From Glandiceps talaboti (taxonomy: Eukaryota; Hemichordata; Enteropneusta; Spengelidae): a stretch of DNA of 64,000 nucleotides. The notes under the pieces are model-generated. The model had not been told where the DNA came from. It made no database searches and worked only from the letters and a program-made list of their open reading frames with translations. Made by a program: the position numbers and the translations under genes. Within the stretch, counting starts at the first letter, position 1, and the number at the start of each line of letters is the position of its first letter. The DNA lies in NCBI RefSeq assembly GCF_964340395.1, contig NC_135559.1, forward strand, positions 15,036,063 to 15,100,062, read 5' to 3'. This document shows positions 1 to 18,834 of this stretch, piece by piece.

Positions 1-1151
1 GAATTAGTTCTAAGTGAGAAATAAATCATTGAAAACAACTACCTACTGACAGTGATTAAAAGACCCCATTATCTCTATTAAAATCGCCTTTGTAGGAGAT
101 TACGGATTGACATGAGAATGCTTTTATGTCGGTGTCGATTTGAACGGGACGATGAAACTCCCCCAATTCATAATTTATTAGGTCCCTTTCACGCTTTGGT
201 TTGAACGTGCATCACTTTGGCGTTCTGGGAGATAAAACTGAGATACATACGTCATTAAGATTTGCATATCAATTTCATCACCTAATTACGTTTCGTGATC
301 TTTCGTGAAGATCAATTTCGCACTCTAATTAGTTTTGATGTACCGATTTGGAAATCAATTTCATCTACTAATTAGTTTTTGATGTCCCATCTAGATGTTT
401 GTAACTTGAAATGTACATTCCGAACCGTTACAATCGTCTATTCCCAGTTGCGTTTGTAATGAAATAAATATGTTCGGTACCGAGTGTTCAAAACGTAACT
501 TTTGTGACAGAAAGATAATTAAAGAAACGTTCGGTAGCTGTGGTAGTTTTCGTAGTCATTAGTTTGAACTTTTGTCATCGATTCTTTTGTTTTTATCTTC
601 TGAGTCCAGAGCACAAAATTTAGAGGTGCATGGACCAGTTTTAGTCACCACTGTGCGCCTTATGTCTGAATGATACAGAATGTTTTCCACGTGCATTTCT
701 TTCATTTTGGGCAACATTATCGAATTGCTTGTTAGATAACTTGTTACAAAATGTGGTGTTGATGAAATGTGGCTCTAGCATTCTGATGAACCAACGTCAT
801 CTCCACGTGCTCGCAGAAATAGTGCTTTACAGAGCCGCAAAGAGGACAGAAAGTTTTACGACGATTGACTTTACTGAGTCACTAATTCAAACGTAATTTT
901 TTCTAAAAGCAGGAAAATCGGGTAGGTACTGTCACCGTACACGAGCTCGGACAAAGGCATCTAGCTGGTAACATTACAGCTAAGCGCCCTCACAGTTTTG
1001 CATCCGAACCGAATCTCCTCGATTCGAATTAACAAAGTCGCAGTCGGAAATGTTTATTTGTCTGACTGTTTTTGCATATGTCTTGTTACTTTCAAGCAAT
1101 CTTTGTAAACAGTTGAGTTATGAGTAATATTATTTGGATTGATTATTGCAG
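1..1151. other. Upstream/intronic sequence, no gene seen
   Basis: No convincing exon is visible on either strand. The stretch ends in the 3' splice site (tattgcag) of the first recognised exon of the coiled-coil/EF-hand gene. It is therefore probably intron or 5' flank of that gene. I found no clear start-codon exon in it. Confidence 0.5.
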
Positions 1152-8402
<7,251 letters not shown>

Positions 8403-9044
8403 TGAACGAATTGATTGCAGGACGACTGAATGTATCGCTATTTAAAATGCACCACCAAAGGGAAATGCCAAAGAGAAGCGATGAAAGATGCAAAAACTGC
8501 AAAGCAGTGACGCACCGAACACCTAAAAGAGTTTGTCGACTGACTTGCATCACAGCTTTACTGAGCAGGACACATCACCTATTAAAATGGGTTATTATGG
8601 CCTTTTTTCATTTTTCTGAAATCAAATGTACGGATTATTTATATTGCTACCACAGAGGGCGTACTCACGCTAAATGTCTCCGTCCGGCCTACCGCACATA
8701 CTCCATCCAACCAATGGCTTGTACATTGACGAAATGTGTCATTCATTTTGGTGTTACTGAACCGATATTGTAAATTACAAATGTTTACGTAATGACTGCA
8801 TAATTATTGTTTAGGAAATGTTTTGTGTCGAAAATTTATAACATTTTTGTGCCAAACTGTTTTTTTTATATTTATATTGGTTTGTGTAAATATATATATA
8901 TCATATATTCGAGATATTATGTTGTAGCACTGTGTCAGTTAACTACTGTGCAGTATTTGAGGAGTTGAAATTGCAGTTTATATATTTTATAAGAAGTTAT
9001 TTTACCTTAATTTACGTTTTCAAACGAAAGGTGTCACAAGTAAG

Positions 9045-9150
9045 CCATTTTAGATTTCAATATGGCCGCCGAATGGGGAAGTACAAAATGTAAAAGATTG
9101 TTGATTTCCTTGCAATTGAAACAGACGATGGGCCCAAATTTCTTTCAAGA
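9045..9150 (+). repeat. Dispersed repeat, copy 1
   Basis: The segment with caatatggccgcc, then aaagattgttgatttcc, aligns collinearly with 36495-36600 in the same orientation. It is an unidentified interspersed repeat. Confidence 0.7.
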
Positions 9151-10910
9151 TCTTTGATTTTAATATATATGAAAATATGATGACTGAATACGAGTGAAAT
9201 GTTTCACAAATAGTCCTAATTTAAACTGAGACATTTTTTTTTATTTTTAGCAACAATTTTATTTTATTTTGTTTTTATTTTATTTATTTATTCAAAAGGT
9301 TAGCCCTCCTGCAAGTTTCAGGTGAACCATTATTTGTAGTTATGTTACAAACAATATGACAGATTGCTTACAGCGGCTGATTTGTGCTCATAAAAGGGAA
9401 CAACGTATCGTCTCCCATAATACACTATTCAATATGGCAGGTTCGTTTCTCAAAGTATACCATTCAAGATGACAGGCGTGTTTCCCATAATACACTATTC
9501 AAGATGGTACTTTTGTAAACACTTTATAAAGAGTTGGGGGGTCTTTATGAGTTAATTTCTTTGATTCTGGTCTAGGATACCTTAGAGTTTGGAAAACACT
9601 ATACGATACTGAAAGATATGACGACAACATGACACTCCACTTTTGATGGACAAAGAACCATCTTAGTTTATTAGCAAACAACTAAGATTGTCAAAATGGT
9701 TAACACATTATAGAAAATAAAATAATGTCTACAGGAAAAGCAAAATTGAACGAGTTGCTAAAATGTATAGCCTTTCATGCACACTTTGAAAGGTTCACAT
9801 GACTTGTTCTAACAGTAACATAATCATTCTACTCAAATTTAACAATTCTATCAACCATCCTATTAGTAGTTATCATACACTTCAGATTGTTTAAATTTCT
9901 CCAAAAAGTGATAACCTATACACTAGAGACAGCTACTAATTATCTCGGTGAATGGTTACCATGGTTTCCCCTTGTAAGATGCAAATGGGGTGGAGACATT
10001 TACATATTACAATTGATGTATGTGTCTCAACATCTGGAGTGGTTGTTTAAATGCGAAAGAGTGGTGGGTTTGATGTACTATTTATGCAAATTCTTTAATC
10101 TCTCTTAGCTCCTACATGAATATGTTAACTCAGCAAGTAGTTAAGGATCAAAAGTTTTTTTGTAGCTAGAAAATGCTACGCTTCGACGCCATATTGAATT
10201 TCATTGAATTCAAGTACACACAGCACACACCCAACTTACCATATCTTTGGTATTCTCGACTGGACTCAAAAAACTATGAATGAACCAGAAACTAAGAATA
10301 ACGTGATACAGACAATGTGCTATTTCCCTTAGATTGTATAGTTTCAAGTTTTATCAATTGAGTGTGTGTACAAAATGTTTGTTTTTCGCCCGAGTACTCA
10401 AGTCTTCTCTCTTGGATTAGGCTATTTTGGTATTTGAATTTTATAAAGATTTGTAAAGCTATTTTTCAAGAAAATAAAACTAATCTGCTGCCAGAGTGTG
10501 ATGACTTCAGTCATGATTATGTATGACAATGAACAATTACTATTAACATATGACATTGTCGTCTGCTCGACATTTCCCTCCAAAAGTATTGTTGTCGTCT
10601 GCTAAAGCTTTGCCGCTCAAATCAAATTTTATTTTCCAGAAAGTCTTAATTTCTGTTTGCTTTTCTGTCACGATCACGACGAATATCCATTAATAGTTGA
10701 TCAATGTTAAAAGTTTTATTCTCCAACAATTAAACAGTACCGACTAACTTCCAGAAAGAAATCTTCACATGAACACTGTTCGTACCGACCCAATGGCACC
10801 ATAACATACGAGACTTAACCTGAAACTTTGCTGCAAGAACTTTCTGAATTAGATTTCTGAAAAGATTATAACTTTTCTGTCAAGTCAACGAGATTTATTC
10901 AAAAATCATT

Positions 10911-11029
10911 TCAGCCTCTTAACGACATCCCCATACAACAAAATCAAAATAATAATCCAAAATTTTATAAAAGAATCACATTTTTCGGCAAATTTTATCT
11001 TCTAAAAACTTCTTACCATAAAAGTTCTC
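10911..11029 (+). repeat. Direct repeat, copy 1 (about 118 bp)
   Basis: It begins ttcagcctcttaacgacatc and ends accataaaagtt. It matches 11258-11375 at roughly 85-90% by eye, same orientation, about 350 bp apart. Confidence 0.85.
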
Positions 11030-11257
11030 CAAATCTTCGCAAAAAGATACACGTTTTTTTAAAATTGCTACATCTCTGATTTCCGCACCAGAAAAAAAAA
11101 ATCTTTCTCTTGAATCACACCTTTACACTTTTGAACCCGTCACCATATATTCAAAAAATATAGTAAAAACTACACTTACACATGCTTTGTTAATATAAAT
11201 GTATTAATATTTGAATTTGTCAGCATGATTTAGCCATTTGTTCCACTATCACTACAA

Positions 11258-11375
11258 TTCAGCCTCTTAACGACATCCTCCTACATCCAAATCAAAATAA
11301 TAATCCAAAATTTTATAAAAAGAATCAAATTTTTTGGAAAATTTCATCTTCTATAAAGTTCTTACCATAAAAGTT
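11258..11375 (+). repeat. Direct repeat, copy 2
   Basis: Second copy of the unit at 10911-11029. It shares the start ttcagcctcttaacgacatc and the end accataaaagtt. The family is unknown. Confidence 0.85.
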
Positions 11376-13135
11376 GAACTTGTAAATTTCAAAATTTGAA
11401 GAAACAAAAAATTTGTAAAAAACTGACTGATTAATTTGCATATTTGTAACTGAAAATGGTGTGAATCCTGACCTAAATTATAGCCAAATAAACTATATCT
11501 TTTGCATAAACATAACGGATATGACGTTTTTCAGTGCACGAATTTAGTCGTCAATGAACTGTGAATTCGTCTAACAGCCCTTTTGCATAAATGTAATGAC
11601 ACTGAGTGCTCAAGCGCGTTGAAAATATCCCGTTATAACCAACAAATAGTGCATTCTATTGTAAACTCAATCGATGCGACGTCATTTCCGTTTTTATAGC
11701 GAATGTACTTTTTCTTAATCTTAAGAATCATGAATCACACAATTTTTTTCAAGCATAAATACGGTGGGTGTGTAAAATTGCTTTTGAAAAACTGAAGAAC
11801 GTTATATATGAAATATTGCATACAACATTATAGCACCTAACACGTCAGAATTACGTAAGCTATCTTTAAACTTCGTCATAGACCACTTTCTCCCTGAACA
11901 GACGCCCCCGTACTAATTTTTCGTTGCGTTAGAGGAAAAATGTGCTTGAGAATCACATCTGACTTGCGAGGATACCTTTAACGGGATACTAGCGAACTGG
12001 AAACACTTCTATATCCATGTAATCAAATATTTCAAACACACGAAACTCATGTAGGTTTGTAAACATGTCGGTTTGTTCTCTGAAATAAGTATGAATTAAT
12101 GTGACGTCATCGAATGGTTTATGTTGTCTAACTACAATACTGCATATCTCTAAGTTTTCTAGTAGTGATTGCAAATATTTCAAAACAGAAATAGCACAGT
12201 AAAATTTGCCAATCTGGTTCTAATCCTTTTAACTTGATAAACTTGCAATTTGCATCCGTACCTTTTTCAGCTTCATAGATATAGTGGTCTTCAGGTACAT
12301 GATATTATATGTTCCAACTAGGTATTCGCCAGTCGTTACTCTTTTTAATGTGACCCTCTATGGCAACCCGATATTTGTCATCGTCGCAAAACAACATACC
12401 ATTTTGCGGTAGTTGTGCATTGATTGCATTTCACATAGGCTAGTACTATAAACCTAGATACTTTGCTACTAGAAAATTTTACGATTTTACAGTCTTCAGC
12501 TAGTTTTCAAAGACTAATTTTGACTAATTACCAGATTGGTACATTGCGTTAATGTACAAGAAGACATTTTAGTCACTTCTCATATGTTTTTTTGTTGTTG
12601 TCCAATGAAATAACCAAAAATAGGTCTTTAACGAAAATTCCAAGTTAGCAGTACCTTAAGAAACAAAAGGGTAGTGAACAGTGTTCTGTTTCTACCCAAC
12701 TCCACTGTGTGGCGATGGAATGTTGTGTTCAAACTCTGATCAAAATATCATACAAGTGAATATACATTACAAAAATTAATTCTAATATTACATGATTTGC
12801 ATACATATTCTGTGTATCTATTCCTAAATATTAATCATAATAATGGATAAATTATCAGAAATACTTAGAGTACAACTGCCAAAAACATATTATTTAATAT
12901 TCCTTGTCAATACTGAAAATGATGAATTATTTATAGAAAGCTATATACCTCAATCTGAAAGCCAACATATGAAATGGTATTCAAAATGTTCTGCAAGTGT
13001 GATCACAGGGAGGCAAGTTTTTAGAACACCGTACCACCCAGCTTACTGTCACAGGGTCTGTATGTCGTGTATCCAATGGAATGAGCGCAAATTGTTATTG
13101 GTAGCAATACTACAGGTTTATGATAACAGGCTTTT

Positions 13136-13275
13136 GCCTTATATGGTCAATGATGGTGTCTTATATGGCCAATGACGTAATGGTGGCGTATTATATGGCC
13201 AATGGCGTATGGTGGTGCCCTATATGGTCAATGATGTTATGGTGATGCCTTATATGGTCAATGACGTAATGGTGC
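13136..13275 (+). repeat. Short minisatellite (TTATATGGTCAATGA...)
   Basis: About five imperfect units of roughly 25-35 bp, each with tatatggycaatgrygt and a GGTG stretch. Confidence 0.85.
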
Positions 13276-13479
13276 TAAGTTGCAGCAGCCAATCGGTTTC
13301 CAAGCTTCTCAAATGTATGTTTGACGTTTTGACAGGATGTGATGCAAAGTATCTCACGCGATCACGTTTCCAATGGGATTATTTTAGCTCATTGATTTTG
13401 CAAGAGCGCAGATCATAATCTTATGAATAACTGTACTACTGTCAGTTCATTGCAGTTGTGAACCGTAACAGAGTTTTAC

Positions 13480-13764
13480 TCAGTTGTAGATAATCTGTTG
13501 TTGGCAGTGTCGTAAGGACATGATGTATTTCAGAGGTAGACGTTCCCTTAGTCGTTTGATGTCTTGTTTGAAGCCGTTCAGCTTACGAAGTGTCGGTGAT
13601 TGTGTATGCACGGATACAGGAGTCACCAACTTACAGATGTTGTACAAGTATAATAGTAATTCCTCGGACGAAGTTGTGATGATGGCGATGCCTTCCTCTG
13701 TTTTGAATCTGTCATCAGGGTCGGTTGGTAGATTGTCAGATGCATGGTGGATCGATTCGGTTTC
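13480..13764 (-). CDS. Unrecognised minus-strand gene, last exon
   Basis: 285 nt, from acceptor tctgtttgcag to a TGA stop. It encodes an acidic start (ETESIHHASDNLPTDPDDR), a Leu/Tyr-rich helix (EELLLYLYNICKLV) and a basic C-terminus (DIKRLRERLPLKYIM). Confidence 0.7.
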   Translation of the reverse strand, partial: ETESIHHASDNLPTDPDDRFKTEEGIAIITTSSEELLLYLYNICKLVTPVSVHTQSPTLRKLNGFKQDIKRLRERLPLKYIMSLRHCQQQIIYN

Positions 13765-15686
13765 CTGCAAACAGAGAGAGAGTTGAAGTTGAAGTGACAT
13801 ACGTTTGTCTACATTTTACAGACGTTGGAGAGTAAAATATTCCAACGATAAAAATTAGCAATAATCAAAATTACTGTACCAGGAAAAATTAAGATTGAAA
13901 TAAACATAGACATACTATAGATGATATAAAATCGTTCTATACATATTTTCAGACCAACACATGTAGTATTACTATGGCAATGCAGCTATTGGCAAATTAA
14001 GATTGACACAAAATAAATCGATCGTTGCTACATGTCACCATGTGACAGATTAGACAAGTGGGTGAAAGCAGTGCCTTGGTTATATGGATATAATCACTTT
14101 GTAGTCAAGATAGTGTAAACACTGAATAGGGGCTAAATATGTGGCCACTTGATTACAATTTGGTACCAGAAACACCGCCCTACTGTGAGCGAAATTACAT
14201 CAAAGTTTGTATCAAAGCATGTCGACAACGGGAGTTTTAGTCTAGTTTTCCTATATCTTGGTTTCCATCGTAGTATTTACACATCTTGCTACTAGAAATC
14301 TCGATTTCAAGTCTCCTTTCATGAAAAACGACTGATGCACGTTTATAGACACAAAGTACTATATTTTTCTTACATTTTTAGATAATCGTAATACATTTAT
14401 GATAGTTCAAGTGACACTTCAATTTACTCTCAAATTGTATTTACAATGTGAAGGAGAATATTTTTCAGCGCCGCTGAGGGCGCGCTTACAGTTACTAATG
14501 CATAACATGTACAGAATAGAGAATAGAGTCTGCCATTCATTGTCTGATAAGGATGCATATACAAGTGTGAATCTGTCAAGCTATCTGTCTGCATATTATG
14601 GCAATCCGAACAAAAAGAACAATTTGAATTTTCCAGATATATTGTTTATTGTGATTTTTAAAATTAATTTTATGTGTCCTTCATTCTTAATTTTTCAAAA
14701 AACATTTATTTTTTGTCTTTTTTTACTTTAAAGAAATATCTTTTTAAATAATATGTAAGTGCGTGTGTGTGTGTCTGTGTGTGTATCAATTCACAAAATA
14801 AATCGTACACATGACAATTTTAGTCTCTGCCTGTTTTCTTATCAAACTCTTTATATTCTTCAGCTCCTACGTATTTCAACTTCTTGTGACACGATTTCAC
14901 AACTCATAGAATTATTTTAATCGATCTACTAAAATTCAAAGACTTATAATTTTTTTCTGGTTTAATAAATTTCAACTCAACTCAATTCAATAAAATTGAT
15001 AGCGAATTAAAACATTTCACGATATATAAAGGTGTTTTTTTTCTCTTCAATACAAAGACCCCCCCCCCAACAAATGATAGAACATATTCTCCTGTAATGT
15101 AAATTCGTTGGAACATTTTGACCTACAAAATTCAAGGAACCGAAATTCAAGATAATCACCATATTCATTAAAGTTATTTCTTCACAGAAAATTTCTCTTT
15201 TTTTATTTAAGATTATCTTTTGCCAAAAAAATCGGGCACTGATGAGTTGCTTTCGTTACCGAGACTCTGACTTCTGTTACCCCCTGCACGTGGAGGCGGC
15301 AGTACCTGTGGGGGGGGGGGGGGGGCAGAAGAGCGCCCTCCAGTGGCAGAGTCTGGGTATTAAACGAAGACTAGACTTACTTTTAAAATGGAAATGATAG
15401 AACATTTCATGGCGTCATCTGTATAGTTATCAAAAAATTGAAAATCTTCTTTACGGGTGTTCTTCAAATACAGACTCATTTCCGTTTCCAAAGTAGCGAA
15501 TCCCACTAAACTGGCTATCAGCTGCACTACTCGTACATGTCGCGTAATCATCGCCAAGGTAACGACGCCCACCTCATCCTCGATCGCATGTCGCAAAGCC
15601 TTCTCGATCACCTTCAGTGTGCGAATGGCTGTAGTAAGACTGCTACATGCACCACTCAGCTGTCTACAATATAGTGACGTCATTAT
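13480..15686 (-). CDS. Unrecognised helical protein, last two exons (5' partial)
   Basis: Two exons on the minus strand join in phase 0 and give 196 residues ending at a stop. Support comes from the long clean frames, a good acceptor with pyrimidine tract before each exon, a strong gtaagt donor, and codon usage unlike the AT-rich surroundings. The chain is rich in Leu, Ile, Val and Ala with regularly spaced helices (for example LSGACSSLTTAIRTLKVIEK and RHVRVVQLIASLVGFATLE), then a basic tail. A helical-repeat (armadillo/HEAT-like) fold is possible but is only inference. I do not recognise the family. The upstream exons were not found. Confidence 0.7.
14040..14235 (+). repeat. Dispersed SINE-like repeat, copy 1
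   Basis: The segment with gcagtgccttggttatatgg, tataatcactttgt and gtggccacttga is collinear with 37635-37810. It lies in the intron of the minus-strand gene. Family unknown; the length of about 190 bp and the dispersed copies suggest a short retroelement. Confidence 0.75.
15381..15686 (-). CDS. Unrecognised minus-strand gene, penultimate exon
   Basis: 306 nt (102 codons), acceptor tttttttgcag, donor gtaagt, phase 0 at both ends. It begins IMTSLYCRQLSGACSS and ends DAMKCSIISILK. No stop in frame; hydrophobic residues are spaced as in amphipathic helices. Confidence 0.75.
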
Positions 15687-16704
15687 CTGCAAAAAAAAGA
15701 AAGCGAGAGAGTCACACTGACGTCATATCCGGCTATTACGATGTTTGTGACTAAAATTACGCCGTTCAAAATAAATAATCTTCACGTATATTTTTAGCAA
15801 GCTCTTTGAGTCGATGGTAGTGACGTCAGCACGGGCAAATTCGATGACAAAAAAAATAACAACCTTTGGCATTCATTCAGGCATGAAAGAAAACGATCTG
15901 AACTATATCGGAGAGAAACATTCCTGTAATACTTTTGTCATTATTTCCCGTAAATGTCTATTCATTTTAACCTTCATTTTTATATGATTTACGGTGGCAA
16001 CTTATTTACCTCATCAAAACTTATCACCCAACAATTTGAAAAAGAAGATTTTTATTATTTAAATCTAATTTGCCAACCCCCTCAAAATGAATGCAAATTT
16101 TTTAAAAAAATCAATTGAAAATAATCTTTTATTTAATTACAAATTCAATATACTTTACTTCATAGATGTTATTTTCACCTGGTGTACACTTCCAACCCCA
16201 GAAATTGTAAGCACGATGGGTTCATTAGCAATAGCAAACCAGTACATGGTACATTCAATTTATAGTCTACACGACTCTACTACTGTGTGGATTAGCGCCC
16301 TCTGTAGGCAACCATAATCGGGGTGTAAAATCATTAACTGTTTGTCTACTTTCAAATTCATTGTCTTATCGTCTCCGTTATCAATCTCTTCCCGCGTCAC
16401 TCCTTAAGATATTTCAAATTTAGTCGAAATATTATTTCACAACTTGTAAGTTGTATTTTTGTATGACAATATTTACAGCTGTTATAGCTATGAGCTAAAA
16501 TATCACACCATCAATGAATCCACAAAAGTCAGTAATTTGAAATACCACGACACAAAACCTTTTTTTAAAAAAAGACAAAGAAACCTCTAATAAGCGACCT
16601 AGTAGAAATTTTATTTTTGTTACATAAATGGCACAGGTGAATCATCTGATGTTATAGCGGTATATACATGATAGATATAAATGTCTAGAAACAGTTCAAC
16701 TATT

Positions 16705-16881
16705 CTACAACGGAGTTAGTCTTGCTGCTAGACGTTCGGGCTTTCTTTCGATGCTATAACTATAAGCGAACGAAGTTCGCATGTGAGGGCCTGGAGTTCC
16801 ATCCTCGATAGCGTTGTTCGGCGGTGTGTCGTATTTTATCGGAAGAACATCCGAGGGCTAGCTGATAGACTACAACGGAGT
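16705..16881. mobile_element. Possible small insertion flanked by 12-bp direct repeats
   Basis: CTACAACGGAGT occurs at 16705-16716 and again at 16870-16881, bracketing 153 bp that is richer in GC and CpG than its surroundings. The inside contains gcgaacgaagttcgc, a short palindrome, and ggagttccatcc, which loosely resembles a pol III B box. A SINE-like insertion with target duplication is one reading; a chance tandem remnant is another. Confidence 0.4.
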
Positions 16882-18775
16882 GTGCCCAATGACAAATTAC
16901 GCCCACAAATCTGCTAAAAACAAAAAATTACAAACATCAACTTGGCATGGACTATATTGCACAGACCCCTAAAATACCAAAATGGGAAATATTATTTTGC
17001 CAAAAAACATCCAAAAATGTGATAAAAACAGAAAAAAGAAATATCGCCATGGCATGAATAAGTGCAAAAAGCCTCACCCTCACCCCCCCCCCACCCCATG
17101 GACATGCACACCAACTATTAAAGCAATGCGACAGCCAGTTTCAGAGAAGAAGATGAAAACAGAAAAAAGTTGGCGGAAAGAGAACGACAACTGAGAATCA
17201 ATCTAACCCTTGAGCTCCGTTCTGCTGTCACGAACAGCAGAGCTAAAAATACGGATGAAATGCACTGAACAGAAAACTTACAAATGTCACCTTCAAAATC
17301 TTCGAAGCGGAGAAAGAGAAAATGAAAAAAAAAACACTTTGACGTTGTGGCTTTCCATATTACTTTGTCTGGGGCAGTTATTGCATGTTTTAGATTTAAC
17401 CGCTGTTGTTAATTTTGCATATTTGCGAGAATGAATTAACCTTATTAAGTACATCTGACGTAACGAAATCAACAAGCTGACGTAAGCTTTCCACCGACCT
17501 GTTGCATATATAAATACATGTACACGCGTATCTATGCACTCTTTTCATTAGTTTTCATGGGATGACTTGAAAAGTGGGAATCACTGAAGCGTGTCTAATC
17601 GAACTTAATTAGCCAACCTTTGAAATGAGGACAGCCCATCTTTTTTTAGTCATGATATTCACAACAGTCCTTCAAGTATAACATTGAAAATTGTAGCTTT
17701 CCGCAACTGTGCCGAGTGTATTTTAATTTCACGGAGAAAGCCTGAAAGGCAGGCACGTACATTGTCGCTGACGGTATTACACTTACGTCATGCAGATGCC
17801 TCCCAATGACAGATAAAGAATCGTAAACTCATAATCCCCATTAAGTCTCAGCTACAGTGTAGATTCAATTTAAAGTTATGTGTTGAGACCACAGGGGAGT
17901 GTATATCCGTCTAAATATGGTTAGTGTACTATATAGATGTGTTCTGACTTTCTTTAACCTCTAAGTTTGAGCATTCCGAAACAGGTTTTCGGTCTCTAGA
18001 CGCTGGGGGAAAAATTGAATGTATATTGAGGAGGAGAATATATTTCGAAAGTCTATCCTACCAAGTCTATGCCGGTACTTGAAAATCCTCTGGGAACCGA
18101 GGAGCGTCAGAATTAAGGTCCCTCGGACTGGTATGCTTCGGTGCGCGGTACATACATTTAATTTGATAGCATTATCACCAACGGCAAAACTCAGCAAGAT
18201 ATCTAGTCACCACAAATTCAATAAAACACCACTATTCATTCGTTTATGACGAAAGGTAAATTTAATACTTTTTTTCACTAGCCTCGAATAACCTGTTTCC
18301 ATGGCAACAACTGTGAAATGAGAAAGTGTGTGTTGGAGGTCACTATTTGGTGTATTATACCATAAATCAAAGTGATATGTACCAGATGTGATGTAATCTT
18401 AAAGAAGACAATTTGTTTTTTCTCGTGTTCTAATTATCCCACGTTTTCCCCAGTGACTAAATCGACAAGTGGGTGTTTTATCACTTGATGCTTCCCCCAC
18501 AGACATACAGAATGACTCACGTATTTATAAACTCGCATTCGAAAGATGTATACCTGGAAGGAAAGTTCCTTTTTTTTTCGCCGGCGTGAATTCTTAAAAT
18601 GAACCCAACGTAATTTGTTTACCCCTTTCGTGTGATCTGCAATTTCATGCGTGGTATGATTGCTACAACGTTGTATCACTTAATACAAAAAATTGATGTG
18701 GTGATTACGGGTCGATTTCTTAATTCACCTCCATGTCCTTCGTTTACTGTCGGTTTTTTTCGGCTTTGCTGTTCC

Positions 18776-18834
18776 GGGAACCAGGAGTGAATGCCTTTAT
18801 GTGAAGAAGACTAGGCGCTCACTCCTGGTATCCC
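18776..18834. other. Inverted repeat / hairpin
   Basis: GGGAACCAGGAGTGAATGCC pairs with ggcgctcactcctggtatccc across a loop of about 18 nt, with only a few mismatches. The arms extend weakly to tgct/agca. Size and shape resemble a small-RNA precursor or a foldback element. Confidence 0.6.

Larger units (their letters stand above)
8403..13479. other. 3' UTR and intergenic DNA
   Basis: Five kilobases with no supportable exon. AATAAA hexamers occur near 9717 and 10473, but nothing fixes the true polyadenylation site of the EF-hand gene. The stretch holds a dispersed repeat (9045-9150), a direct repeat pair (10911-11029 and 11258-11375) and a short minisatellite (13136-13275). Long A/T-rich tracts dominate. 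Confidence 0.6.

Noticed and set aside
12843-13175. Plus-strand frame starting MDKLSEILRVQLPKTYY
   Set aside because: It starts with ATG and is 110 codons long, but the DNA is AT-rich with no splice sites, no recognisable domain, and its end runs into a minisatellite.
17961-18249. Open frames on both strands
   Set aside because: Both strands are open over the same DNA, splice signals are weak and no domain is convincing; only a remote Ig B-strand resemblance.
18555-18640. Possible minus-strand exon ending cttccag|gtatac
   Set aside because: The acceptor lacks a pyrimidine tract and the product is a low-complexity basic stretch; not enough to link it to the gene at 13-15 kb.
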